Shown: positions 23,270 through 34,819, numbered from the stretch's first letter. The stretch: DNA of 64,000 bases from Paraspadella gotoi (GCA_051294375.1 CM119270.1:3960301-4024300); one strand, 5' to 3'. The notes: a model not told the origin generated them from the sequence alone. Numbers and translations are program-made.

Positions 23270-23445
23270 ATTATGAGAGAGATGACAGAGAGAGAGAGAA
23301 GAGGAAGAGAGAGAGAGGAGAGAGAGAGAGAGCAGAGAGAGAGAAGAGAGGAAGAGAGAGAGAGTGAGGGAGAGGGAGGAGTGAGAGAGTGAGAGAGACA
23401 GATGAGAGAGAGAGAGAGAGAGAGTAAGAGAGAGCGATATGAAAA
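23270..23445 (+). repeat. (GA)n microsatellite
   Basis: Counterpart of 4,545-4,780, about 60 bases shorter, with GTGAGAG interruptions. Confidence 0.88.
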
Positions 23446-23953
23446 TGAAAATTTTATTCAAGAGTTTTTACTAGTTAATCGTTAGTTGCAATTTCGAAAA
23501 CAAAAAAATTTTAAAAACAATTCGTCTCTTTAAAAATAAAATTAAGGAAAGAAGAACCTGATAGTGATAGTGATAGTGATAGTGATAAAGCTTCGATTTC
23601 GAAATTAAGTTTCGGGGCGGGATAAGAGAGAGATAATTAATCTTTAAAAATAGTTGTGAGAAAGAGAGTCAAATAAAGTAAAAAATAAACTTGAAAGTTA
23701 AAGGGATTTTATACTAAATAAAATTAGGAAAATTGATTAAATATCTTTGGTTGTTATTTTGTTTTAAATCAGATTCCTTTCCCTCTGGCGACGACGCCCG
23801 ATAAAAATCCGGAGTGAGGTGAAGGTCGAGTTGAGGTGAAAAGGGGTTAGATGAGGTGAGGACTCGTGAGGTCAGGGTTCAAATCCCAGGCACAACAAAA
23901 ATTTCTTCCCTTCCTATTTTCTTTCTCATGGCCTTACCTTTTTCCTTTTTATT

Positions 23954-24299
23954 TGCACCGCGAGTACTCGCGAAGCAACTCTATTAGTCACTTTTTTGTC
24001 GGTCTGTCGATCGGTCCGTCGGTGTGTCAGTCCTTCGGTCTGTCCCACTTACGTTAAAAATGCTCATAACTTTCATATAGTTGGTTGCTCATTTGTTAAG
24101 ACAGGAAAAAACCTCAAATCTAAGGGACTTCTAGCGTCACCTTCAGGAAATCCTAAAACTATAAAGAATAAAAGACAAAATTCTGATGCAGTGCGTGTCA
24201 TAAATACACCGGCTAAGATTGTTATTTTAGTCATGTCATGTCATGTCATGCCATGTCACGAGAAATGCACGTGATAAGGCAGTCAATGCGGCGCAACAC
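23954..24299 (+). mobile_element. palindrome-ended MITE-like element, copy 2
   Basis: Begins with CACCGCGAGTACTCGCGAAG and ends with GCGGCGCAACAC. The interior, including a (GTCAT)n run near 24,232-24,256, matches copy 1 closely. The 3' end is better preserved than in copy 1. Confidence 0.65.
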
Positions 24300-24767
24300 A
24301 TTTGAATTTCCGTTCTTGTTTATTTCCTTTTTCCTTTTTTCTTATTTCCTTTTTTCCTTTTTTCATTCCTTTTTTCCTTTTTTTTCCCTTTTTTCCTTTT
24401 TTTATTTCCTTTCTTATTTCAGTTTCATCCTACGGAATTTTAAAATTAATTTTCTTTTTTTTTCTAATTAGTTTTGTGTTTCTGTTCTGATTTTCTGCGT
24501 TTAGCCAGGTTTTACATTTCTCTCTAGCTTAGTCTTAATTTTCATTTCATCATTTTTAAGACTTTATTTCTGAATTTTTTAAAATTTCGTTTTCTCTTCT
24601 CCTCTTTTCCCTTTACCCCGTATTTCTTTTTCACCCTCTCCCTTCTCTACCTTTTCCCCCTTTTCCTACCTCCCCCGTTTACCTTTTTCCCTTTCAGCTT
24701 TTACTAATTCCATTTCCTCCCTTTTTGCCCTTTTCCCTGTCTTCCGTTTCCATTTTCTCCCCTTTTC

Positions 24768-25016
24768 NNNNNNNNNNNNNNNNNNNNNNNNNNNNNNNNN
24801 NNNNNNNNNNNNNNNNNNNNNNNNNNNNNNNNNNNNNNNNNNNNNNNNNNNNNNNNNNNNNNNNNNNNNNNNNNNNNNNNNNNNNNNNNNNNNNNNNNNN
24901 NNNNNNNNNNNNNNNNNNNNNNNNNNNNNNNNNNNNNNNNNNNNNNNNNNNNNNNNNNNNNNNNNNNNNNNNNNNNNNNNNNNNNNNNNNNNNNNNNNNN
25001 NNNNNNNNNNNNNNNN
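24768..25016. other. assembly gap (249 N)
   Basis: Run of N inside the pyrimidine minisatellite. Confidence 0.99.
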
Positions 25017-25311
25017 CCCTTTTCCCTGTCTCCCTTTTCCATTTTCTTTCCATTTCCCTTTATCCCTTCTCCCTTTTCCTCCTTTCCTCTTCCATAGTGA
25101 ATCTCGGTTGACCCGAACTCATTTGACTCCACTTCGTCTTTGTTGTCGCCTAAAACGAGAATCGTCGTTAGCGAAGTTTGTCGAGAGCGAACTTCGTCAA
25201 TGGCGATATTCTTCGCGAGTAAAGTTCGTCGCATTTCGGAAGAAGAAATCCTCTTTGGCAAAGTTCGCCTCAAGTTGGCCTCAGGCACAAGCGGAATCTA
25301 AGTTGGCCTCA

Positions 25312-25336
25312 NNNNNNNNNNNNNNNNNNNNNNNNN
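25312..25336. other. assembly gap (25 N)
   Basis: Fixed-size N run within the 28-bp minisatellite. It marks the left edge of the non-repetitive insert. Confidence 0.99.
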
Positions 25337-25489
25337 CGACGTTATCACAATTCATAAACCGAGATTCATCACTCGCAAATGGACAAAACATGTCTCTCGA
25401 TGCAATAGACGTCCAATTGTCATCACTTGAATCCGCATTAGCAAGACGTTAGCAGCCTCAGCCTTGTGGCTATTCGCTTAAGATCATAA

Positions 25490-25798
25490 TTTCTTCATAA
25501 TTTATCCGGACCATTCTTCCAGGACAATTCACATCGCGGATATCTAATAGAGCTCATTACCGTTAAAAGGATCTTCATAACGTCGAGCGCGAGCTTCGCT
25601 ACTCCATCAAGCATCAAGGTCAACATCAAAGATCTTCAATTGGAGAACTTCTCTCGAAACGATAAAAGCAACGGACAATCTTGGAATATTCAATCAAGGT
25701 TAGAGAAACTCCAAAATTCTAGTTTACCTGCTGGATTAAAAGCATTGAATACAGAAGAAATCCCACAAGTATTAAAAAAAAAGTTGAACAGACTCTAA
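25490..25798 (+). pseudogene. 102-codon open frame without start codon
   Basis: The plus-strand frame from 25,490 stays open to a TAA at 25,796-25,798. It contains no Met codon, so a search that requires ATG misses it. The translation has ordinary composition, unlike the repeat-derived frames. Near the C-terminal end it reads SRLEKLQNSSLPAGLKALN, then EEIPQVLKKKLNRL. I recognise no domain. It may be a fragment of a transposon protein or an internal exon. No good splice acceptor is obvious at its left edge. Being open on the plus strand, it does not fit a simple minus-strand element that includes the D-T-G fragment at 25,865-26,050. Confidence 0.3.
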
Positions 25799-25864
25799 CT
25801 CCCTACATTCATATCATGTATGATTATTACACGAAAACTTTAATATTTGCAATACACCTTAACC

Positions 25865-26050
25865 TTAGTCCATAATGCGTACAGTGGACGAGAGGGCCAA
25901 ATTTACTCTCAATGGCAGAAGCATGCTATAAAACTCTTCACTAATCAACTTCGAGTACAAACCAGTATCAGCCCAAAACGCTAATTTCTCGTTACCCACT
26001 CTTGCAAGAATCGGCCTTCCACTTAGTTTCAAATTCATCATCCGGAACAT
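25865..26050 (-). pseudogene. retropepsin-like fragment of an LTR retrotransposon
   Basis: This 61-codon minus-strand frame contains FWADTGLYSKLISEEF around residues 30-45. The hydrophobic-A-D-T-G core, followed by S-K-L-I, resembles the active-site region of retropepsin-type aspartic proteases encoded by Ty3/gypsy-like elements. The residue after D-T-G is Leu, where families usually have Ala or Ser, which weakens the call. Immediately upstream on the same strand (about 26,250-26,550) is an Arg/Asp/Ser-rich region in broken frames, as often lies between Gag and protease. No reverse transcriptase is recognisable downstream. Confidence 0.3.
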
Positions 26051-26239
26051 TTCTACCTTGACCTCGCTTGCCCCCTCGGCAAGCCCATCACTAGTTTTGA
26101 ATTAGTCAGATCTCGCCGGCTAAAAACTAGCACAAGCTGATCACGATCACCCTGTTTCCGATATAGAGCGAAAGACCCTCTATTCCACCTTCACTACGCC
26201 TTCTCCTCTCACTGTTGAGACTCGGTTAGCGTTTCATCT

Positions 26240-26700
26240 CTCCTCGAATCACGACGATAATTACCTCTATTCACGGAAAACTGCGACTATCACTGGAACG
26301 GTAAGACTGCCATGAGCGGACTATCACGCTAGAACGATAAGGACTGTCGTACGAACACCTCTAATCGTTTCTGGTCCGAGCTGCGGTCCCGACAGTAGGG
26401 ACTACCGCGTCTCTCACGACTTATCAACGGGACTATAGCGACGCTTGCGATGTAGCGATCGCGGATTCGCTGAAAGTCGCGGTTACGATCATCTCGACCA
26501 CGACTTAGCTGTTGCGATCACGGTCACGGGAACTGGAGCTGTTCCTGGAACAACAGGGCTAGGGACCAATTCACGGACGACGATCGCCACATAACCCTCT
26601 GTCACGCTCCACGCGTCCACCATTAATGTTTTCCATCTGAACAGCACTTGACCTAAACAGCGTCCTCCCAAGGATCTGTTAAGCGCTCATCTTTTCATCG
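26240..26700 (-). other. Arg/Asp-rich broken frame region
   Basis: On the minus strand, short frames rich in R, D, S and N (for example RGRDDRNRDFQRIRDRY near 26,445-26,500) alternate with stops. CGATCG, GATCACG and GACTATCACG words recur irregularly. It may be the low-complexity linker of a decayed gag gene. No intact zinc-knuckle CCHC motif is seen. Confidence 0.25.
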
Positions 26701-27775
26701 CAGCGCCAGTGAATGCCATCGATTTTTAATCTTGATGTTTTTATTCATCATCTTCCACTTGCGTCATGTGGAACATCTGTGCAACTGGTTTTCGCCATGC
26801 TCTATCGTGCCGTTTCTTCCTCACCAACAACCAAGATCTATCGCATTGGCGGTAGGCTTCTCCCAAGCAGCACGGAAAGGTAAAGAAATATCGCGTCTTT
26901 TTGTTTCATCATTCGATATTTTGTCGTGTTTGTTTCAACAAAGCGTAACGACACGAGAAGCAAGGCATGGAAAGATTCATTGCACCATCCCATTTTATAA
27001 TCTTTCTTTCCAAAAAGTTGTACGGTCTTCGAGGATCAACAAACAAGCCAACTCAACTCTATTTTAGCTCAGGGTAATTTCCTTTAGGCTTTTGCTTGTA
27101 TATTTGTTGCTGGCGCATCCAATTTGAGCGGCAACCAGTTCATTAAAAACTGAGATCCGTTTTTCCTCTGTGGATGGGGTAGTTGCAAGAACAACAGCAT
27201 GTCTCAAACAGATTAATCCACTCTTCAAATCAGTCTTTTGAGAATGAAGTTTCTACTTCAATACTGAAAGCAGCACGAGCCATTGGGGACACACCATCTC
27301 GTAAAAAGATCAGCTTTTCCCAAATAGGTCACGCAAGGGAGATGGGAGGGAGGGGGATTTTATATGGCCAGTGAGGGGGCAAGGGCTTCCCTCTACGCTA
27401 AATAAGGAGGAGCGAAGGTTCTGAAAAATGTAGACGTTCACACCGAGAACTTGTTAAAAGTTGGAATATCCACAAAAAAAGTTTTTGAAAGCAAATTTTG
27501 GAGAAAAAGTTAAAGTGCTTCACAGGTAGCACATCGTCGGGGTTTCAAAACAAAGGCCGACCGCCAAACCCAATCCCAAATCAAACGAAACGAGAGTAAA
27601 GGTTATCAATAGGCTAAGTTGATTACACGTCGAGCTAAATCAGGGGGTTCACGATCCGCCAGGAGTTGATCTAGCACTCTCCATCCACTTGTACCAAAGA
27701 AGTAAGACAGGCTCTGACGCAGTAATAAACGAAGACTGTTTTGATGAAAAAGGTATGGACGCCTAGACTTATTGA

Positions 27776-27961
27776 GGGGGGTATTGGGGTGCCGACCACA
27801 AAATGCGCGCCAGAGGCGGACTTACGCACCAGGTGACGGAGTCTCTGCCACGTGAGGATAGACAGCTAAGCACGTTTCTACCTCCGACTTCAAATACAGC
27901 AGATGATATTAGTTCAAACAGGAGGGAGCTCCAAGCTCTTCGGTTGCGCTGCGACAAATGA
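27776..27961 (+). pseudogene. 61-codon start-less open frame
   Basis: Open on the plus strand between stops at 27,773 and 27,959. It contains GYWGADH near its start and SSNRRELQAL near its end, loosely like the blocks flanking RNase H in DIRS/gypsy elements. The match is short and the acidic catalytic residues are not identifiable. Confidence 0.15.
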
Positions 27962-28265
27962 GAACAGAGTTTGTCCAAGCGTCACAGGTTACCAGCATAA
28001 GCATCCAGCCGAAACGAGCTACCAAGTAATGACTGCTCGTGAATGGATCAACAAGGACCAGATGATCAAAGCGCTCAACTTTAAAATTCCCTAAAAAGCA
28101 CTCCAGATTGACAATAGGCATCTGACAGATTAAAAAAATGATGAAAAGAACCTTGTCTTCACAGACTGTTTCCAAAACCCCATAGAAGAATGGCCTATTA
28201 AATTGAACAAGCTGCTGATGGAATTTATGGTGGGGTACCTCCTCGCGAAGTGCTTCAGTAATCAC
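27909..28265 (-). CDS. hypothetical 118-residue frame of ordinary composition
   Basis: This is the longest ATG-initiated frame in the window that is not made of simple repeat. The translation is rich in hydrophobic and aromatic residues, with a stretch around residues 37-60 (ETVCEDKVLFIIFLICQMPI region) that could form one membrane segment. I recognise no family. The plus strand of the same interval also reads as an interrupted frame (27,903-28,280 with two TAA codons), so the coding strand is uncertain. With no neighbours of known function, it may be chance or a fragment of the decayed element. Confidence 0.2.
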   Translation of the reverse strand: MITEALREEVPHHKFHQQLVQFNRPFFYGVLETVCEDKVLFIIFLICQMPIVNLECFLGNFKVERFDHLVLVDPFTSSHYLVARFGWMLMLVTCDAWTNSVLICRSATEELGAPSCLN

Positions 28266-29097
28266 CTGACAGACTTAAGGTGAACGAAGCATCCACACAA
28301 ACAAGGTTAGGACGAGGGGGGGGGGGATATACCCGGATTCTGACACAAAAAGTGAAACTGGACGATGCACCAGTGATGCAGACGGGGTTTTTCCGTCAGT
28401 TTGCTCCACCCTTCTGAGCAGTATCTATAACGCAGGATTTAGTGAGTCTTTAGAGATCAAGAACTAGAGTCTAAGCAAAGGAAGCATCGGTTAACGATAG
28501 AAACAACAATGATCCTCTCAACGGGTAAGCTCGGCTATGGCCACTAATCATGAACAATTATAACCATATAAACTCTATAGACTAACCCTATAAACAAACC
28601 CCATGACTAACCCATGAAACAAACCCTATGAATAAAAACCCCGACGATGGGCCAACTATCATTAATCGATCTGTATGAAAAGTAGATCATGATTAATCCA
28701 AAGCAATGAAAATAACAAATCAAACTGTATTGTTTGTAGACAACATGGATTGTTTATATTTTTTAAACAGCATTACAAAAGGCGAATAAGAAACGACGGA
28801 TCATGGCGAGAGTTTGATGTCCAACATACCTACCATTCATAAATAAATACATACACATAAGACATACATACATACATGTCATCCTGTTTTTTTCCTTCGT
28901 TATAGTTCAATGGTTTTCAACGAAACTTTGTGTGAGCTACAATATCAAATTTGAAACTTGGTATAATTAATAATTGCTTAATTTCATATGTCAAGGGCTT
29001 TTTTAAAAATTTTTGATTCAAAAAAAAAAATCTGGATTATATTTCAGAAATTCGACGTAAAATCAACGCGGAAAATAAGTACAGAAATTCATTGGGG

Positions 29098-29139
29098 CCG
29101 CCGACGCCCGCCGCCGCCGCCGCCCCGCCGCCGCGCCGC

Positions 29140-29177
<38 letters not shown>

Positions 29178-29190
29178 CGCCGCCACAGCC
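29098..29190. repeat. (CCG)n tract
   Basis: About 28 CCG-type triplets with CGCGCCG interruptions, longer than in copy 1. GC-rich sequence with CGGCAG words continues to about 29,430. Confidence 0.88.
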
Positions 29191-30160
29191 AACGCCGCTG
29201 CAGCAATCCGCAACCGCAACATCTTCCTACTCCGCTTCCGCCCGCTTCCGGCGCAGTCGCCGCTGCCGCTGCAGCCGCTGCAGCCGTCAACGAAGTCGAA
29301 GCTAAAATCGATTTTTTTGGGCAGAAAAATCATAATTGGCCGAGGCGGTTGGCGGTTAAGCCGCAGCGAGTCGGCAGAGGATCGGCAGCGTGTCGGAAGC
29401 ACGTCGGCAGAGAGTTGGCAGCGAGTCAGCACTGAGTCGGCATCGCCTAGAAATTGAGTCGGCGTTGAGAGTACAACCTGATGCAAACAGAAATTTAGGA
29501 AAGAAAAAGAAAGGATTTATACAATGTATATAATCTATGCAATGATTATGATTATTTATGTAATATATTATCTATTCAATAATTATGATTATTTCTAATT
29601 TAAATAAATGACAATACTACTTGTATTTAGTCTATCTTCTTTCGCAGCGGGAAGAATTGTGCTAATAATCAACTAAACAAAGTGGATCATTCATAAGTTA
29701 ATCTGACAATGTAATTTTTTCCGCTTATCCTTCGAAAGAAAAGAAAAAGAAAAAAAAAAAGAAATAAAAAAGGAAAACACTCTTTGGCAGAGAAATAAGT
29801 GGAGGCGAGAATCGGGGGAAAGAAAAACGTCGCTCGGTAAATAAGAAAAGAAAAGAAATAAATAATAAAACAATGAAAAGAGAAAAAAAAGCGAGAGAAA
29901 CGTCGACGAAAGAAGCAACAAAGGAAGTAGGCGTGGTTTATTAAGGGAGAAATAGGAGGAGTTTTATTGACATAAGAACAACTTGGGATGATGATAATTA
30001 ACATACAAAATATGATTATTAGAGAAAAGAAAGGCGGTAAACAATATAACAAATAGTCCATAAGGAGTTTGATGTTTGTTTCTTGAAGGTAAGTTGAAGA
30101 GTGATCTCGTTCCCTCTCTCGTTTCTCTGCCTTCGGTTTCCTGAGGGAAGCCTCTTCTCT

Positions 30161-30313
30161 GATTGGTCAATCATAAGAAAAGACGGAGAAGCCAAGAGAG
30201 GCAAGCTCTCTGATTGGTCAATCAGAAGAAAAGACGGAGAAGCCAAGAGAGGCAAGCTCTCTGATTGGTCAATCATAAGAAAAGACGGATAAGCCAAGAG
30301 AGACAAGCCACTT
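30161..30313 (+). repeat. 51-bp tandem repeat, three units
   Basis: Units start at 30,161, 30,212 and 30,263 with GATTGGTCAATC and continue through AAGACGGAGAAGCCAAGAG to an AGAGAGGCAAGCTCTCT hairpin. Adjacent units differ by one or two substitutions, for instance CAGAAG for CATAAG, which suggests recent expansion relative to copy 1. Confidence 0.92.
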
Positions 30314-31424
30314 GATAATCCATTCTCTGCGTTGGAAGCAAACCGGTCGATAGACGAACGAGAAAGGATTTTGCTTCGTTGACTCATTTGATTGATCATT
30401 TGTTTTATAAGATCAGAGCTTGGAGCCTCATAATGACGATCATTTCCATATTAAAGATTTATTCTCCAGAAACGATTGTAAGAACAATCATTACATACAT
30501 ATATACCAATTGTATGCCCCGTTTTAGCTAAAATGACTCGATGGCTAAGAGTTAAACTTAAAAACCTAAATTTAAAGACGTATTCAAAAGAAAGTCAAAC
30601 GGGCGAATGGTTAGACGGACAGACAGACGGTCTAAAAATTATTTCGCGAACCAGGTGAGAAAGAAAAACAAAGGAAACAGTGTTTAAATACCCAAATTGC
30701 GACCTACGTTGGTAGACAATGAAATACCTTATTCCAATTTTAAAAATACCATTCATTACGACATACGTGAATGTTGAATCTTATAAGATTTTCTGTTCTT
30801 CATCCGAAGGATTCGTTCAAAAGAATTGCATTCGAAATCAGAAAAATCAGAAGAATCAGGAAAAAGAACCTAAAGATATAAAAAAGGAGAAATGAAGAAA
30901 ACTCGAACGAGTTTCAACAGTCATTTCATTCGTCGAACTAAAAAAAAAAAACAACGTTTTTTCTAACATTTCTGAAATATTTCATACATTACATACATAC
31001 ATTATGAATAAACAAAACTGTGAGAGAGTCTTGAAAGAAAGCTTGCAGAAACCTGCTATGAGTTATTATCTTGTAAGTGTGATGGAGGCCTAAAACCACC
31101 AAAGTCAGGAACAAGATAGCTTATTTATTAAATGAATGGATAATTTTTATATTGGTTGTACCAATTTCATACAAAATTGATTAAATTTTAACCCTAACAC
31201 AAACTGGGCTGGACCACGGATTATGTAACCAACTGCTTCATTTTCTAATCAAGAATCCTTATCATTTTTGATACTTTTAATAAAAAAAAAAATGTGTTCA
31301 TTTTTTTGTCCATTTTGACTTTTGTCTTGAGATTTGAACGCCAAGATCGTTTGAGAAAATTGTTTACCTTGGCTTCCGGGTCCTTTTGCTCGGAGTCGGT
31401 TCATTTGCCGTTGGTCATCTATTG

Positions 31425-31543
31425 TTTGCCAACTGACATAATTAGGTCAACTGGCATAATTTGGCAACCGACATAATTTGGTCAATTGGTATAATATGGT
31501 AAACTGATGTAATTTGGTCAAGTGATGTAATTTGGTCAACTGT
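31425..31543 (+). repeat. 18-bp minisatellite at inversion breakpoint
   Basis: About six units of the AACTGGCATAATTT repeat in plus orientation. The next base begins the reverse complement of block R. Confidence 0.8.
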
Positions 31544-31625
31544 TTATTTTTTTAATTTATTTTTATTTCATTTCGATTTGTTTTCATTTCTTGTTGTTTT
31601 GTTGACTCCAGGACTCCGGATTTTC

Positions 31626-31699
<74 letters not shown>

Positions 31700-32307
31700 G
31701 TCTCTCTCTCCGTCCCTCTCACTTCTAATTCGATTAAAATTTTCTCTTATCCACCAAAAAATTCAAAGTTGAGTCAAGTATCTCTCGATCATCATATCAT
31801 TTTAATTTTTTAAAAAACGATTTTCTCGGATAAAATGTGATACCTTTTAACCGTTTTATTTTTTTATATAATTGGAAACTGAGAACAAAATATAATAAAA
31901 TCCAATAAAAGAATAATTAAAATTAAAAAATGAAGGAAAATAAAAGAATAATATAAATAAAGAAAAAAAAATAAATAGATAAAAATAAGGTAATTATAAT
32001 AATTAAAAGAACGGGCTTAAAATTTTTGTAACTCACAGTGCGATTCAAAATTTTCCAAAGGTTTAAATTTTTCAGGTCTTTAAGGCGGGCCACTGGTTCG
32101 GAATTTTTTTTTAAGGGGGCAAAGATTCAGTCGGAAAAATAAATTTTTAGGACCTTCTTTTGCTTGCTGGAGATTTAGAGTGACTGATGTTTTGCCTAAA
32201 AGCGAAAGGATGAGCTTACTTGGACTGAATAGAGAGAGGCAAGGGCAAAGAGAGAGAGGAGAGAAGAGAGGAGAGACGAGAGAGAAGAGAAAGAACGAGA
32301 GAGAGTA

Positions 32308-32445
32308 TATGATGGAGACACGCGACACCAGTCCTGAGAATGGCAGGATGGAGACCGCCAATAAACCGCTCGTTCGTTATCTCTCTTGCATATACAGTTG
32401 GCTGCTCTCTGATCGCAGTGCCTCACTCGCGCTCCCCCAGAATCT
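32308..32445. other. R2-specific insert inside the GA microsatellite
   Basis: Mixed-composition sequence of about 135 bases lies between GA repeats and a CTGAGAAAAGAGGAG flank. R1 and R3 have only pure (CT)n at this point. No coding or transposon signature is seen. Either it is an insertion, or the pure arrays expanded over the ancestral sequence. Confidence 0.5.
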
Positions 32446-34499
32446 CTGAGAAAAGAGGAGTTTGTTTCATTGTTTGAGTCGTTGGAAGGTGTTAAAAGTG
32501 TTGGGGGAGAGGTTTTATCATGAGGCTCGGAACTAAGGAATGTTGAGCTCATGACTTCGGTTTCGGTTCCCATCATGCAGCACCACCTCATCTCATCCAC
32601 CTAACTCCTCGCACTCCCCCCGCGATCCGGACCTCGGTTTGATAAATCTAAACAGTTTATGATAAATGTAAAAAAATATTATTATGTTTTTTATTATTAG
32701 TAAATTCAGGAGATTAATTCATTCAAATTAAATTCTCCAAATTTAACTTTTTTTTTTTTGTTTTACTTTTCATTCAAAACCCGACGAAATCTCACAAAAT
32801 ATTTTAATTTAAAAAAGTACAAGTAAAGAAAAGCAGCTTTCCCGTTACGGCCTAATAGTTGGTATTTTAAATAAAAGCTTAACCGAGAAATAATTTTGCA
32901 ATTACATGTTTTAACAGCTTAATTATGGTATTTAGAATAAAAGCTTTAACCTGAGAAATAATTTTGCAATTACATGTTTTACAGCTTAATAGTGGTATTT
33001 TAGAATTAAAAGCTTTAACGAGACAATATAATTTTGCAATTACATAGTTTTAAGAAGTAATTTTGTCCCGGCCTCTGATATTAATTGAAGAAAGACGCCT
33101 ACAACAACAAAAACGCTTACCAAAAACTAAAATACAATAACCCCAAAAACAACAACCAAATACATAATATAAGAAAAACAATCAATCGAAATAAACAATT
33201 TGACAGCAACTGACGTTGTGTTTCATTATTCTTCTTTCATTTTTCACGTCAAGCGTCTCGCCACTCCTGCCCCTCACTACGCCACTCCGCCACTCGCACT
33301 CGCCACTCGCCACTCGCCACTCGCCACTCGCCTCCACTCGCCACTCGCCACTTTCACATTTCCAAATCTAGAATCTGGACTGGGCAAACTAGTTCACAAT
33401 TCCAATACACCATTGCATGTCTGTCCGTCCTGTCTGTCTGTCTCGCACAGTACAAAGTATCGTTTCGGTCATTCCATAATTGTGGGAAAAGAAGCCATTT
33501 TGTGCCAAATTTAGGCAAGCGATGGCATAGATGGAAATGGCGGAGGAAGCAGATGGCCATAACTTGGCCAGTTGGCCTTTAACTCTAATTCTTGGCCCAT
33601 TGGTGGCAAAAAAAAAAAAAAAAGGATAATTCGCATGATTTAGACGGCGAAGAAGAATTTTTCACTCCGAGACGCAATTAACGCGTCGACCGGGGAACCG
33701 CTCGCGCCATAGCTTGACCCCGTGGCCGCCGAAGACGCTGGCGCTGCCGACGCTGGCCGACACGGCTGCCGATCGGCTGCCAGGGGCTTGCGATGCTGCA
33801 GGTGCTACCGACGCTGCTGGTGCGCTGCCGACCTCTTGCCGACTACCGACGATAACACCAACACTCCCGACCCAGTTAGGCTGCCAACGCTTGCCGCACC
33901 GCCAGTCGAACCCTGGCCTGAGGTTACCCTTCCAGACCCCCTAATACGATTTTTGCTTTCTTGCCGCCGCCGCTCGCGCCGCCGCTTAGCCCCAAAGACC
34001 AGGGTCGCATGCAGCAACCGCTTTTTGCCCCCTTTTCCGCAACGTCGACGCTGCAGAGCCACGCTGTTTATTCTCAGGAAAACAAACGGCCAAACAAAAT
34101 CCGCTCATTCAATCCTGTTGCGTCATCTTTGGCCAAAACATCGGACATATCCATAACAACTTTAACGTTTAAAAGACCAGCCAAGGGAGCGCTTCGTGAA
34201 CTTATTTTTTGTGAATAATCACAACACAGTCACAACCACATTATCACAATCATCACGACAACCAATAGTGCATAAACGTCTTTCCTCTAATAAATTATAA
34301 GGACTGAAGATTCTGTAGCCACATCAACGCCATCACATTTCCTTCTTCATTTATCCTTGCCACAACCAGCCCTATCCACTACATCACCAGGCCGTCTAGC
34401 CCCAGCCAATTAAAAGCCGCGGCAGGAATCCCGACCCACTTAATTCACAAGACGCACATCCCTACTGAGCAGTCAAAACTCGACCCCGCATCCGAAGGT

Positions 34500-34508
34500 C
34501 ATCATCTG

Positions 34509-34541
<33 letters not shown>

Positions 34542-34819
34542 CTCTTCTCTCTCTTCGTCTCTGTCTCTCTCCTTTCCTTTTGGAGTTATTTTTAATTAAT
34601 CAGATCCCAAGACAAGAGCCACTGTTCTCTTCTCTTCTCTCATCTGTTTTTTTTTTCTTTTTTTTTTTTTTTTTTTTGCTCCTCGCAATCAAATTTTCTA
34701 TCTTTTTTCCATCAGTTTTCTGACTTGATCCTGTTCTCTTCTTATTTCTTTTTATTCTCTCCTCTTCCTCTCTCTTTCCCTGCTCTCTCATCTTCTCCTT
34801 CTCTCTCTCTTCTTCTCTC

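Larger units (their letters stand above)
20215..25311. repeat. segmental duplication block P, copy 2
   Basis: Collinear with 1,715-7,170. It lacks the mixed-composition stretch seen at 5,940-6,080 of copy 1. Two N gaps fall inside tandem repeats (22,942-23,052 and 24,768-25,016), and it ends at a 25-base N run within the 28-bp minisatellite. CpG-rich promoter-like sequence, CRE and TATA are retained. Confidence 0.9.
25337..28815. other. 3.5 kb non-repetitive insert between P2 and Q2
   Basis: Its composition is more even than the surroundings, and it is almost free of microsatellites. Unit 1 has only about 250 unrelated bases here. Fragmentary frames of ordinary amino-acid composition occur on both strands (separate entries). 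No terminal repeats are recognisable. A decayed transposable element on the minus strand is the reading I favour, but the left edge is a gap, so mis-joining is possible. Confidence 0.5.
28820..31542. repeat. segmental duplication block Q, copy 2
   Basis: Collinear with 7,420-10,204. Differences are mostly homopolymer indels, a longer (CCG)n tract and an expanded 51-bp repeat. It ends inside the 18-bp array, where inverted block R begins. Confidence 0.9.

Noticed and set aside
29092-29457. Pro/Ala/Arg-rich frames resembling a proline-rich protein
   Set aside because: Encoded by (CCG)n. Frames on both strands and in several phases are open for the same reason, and Q1 is shifted.
30161-30313. 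Possible CRISPR array
   Set aside because: Units are contiguous 51-bp repeats without unique spacers, no cas genes are present, and the DNA looks eukaryotic.
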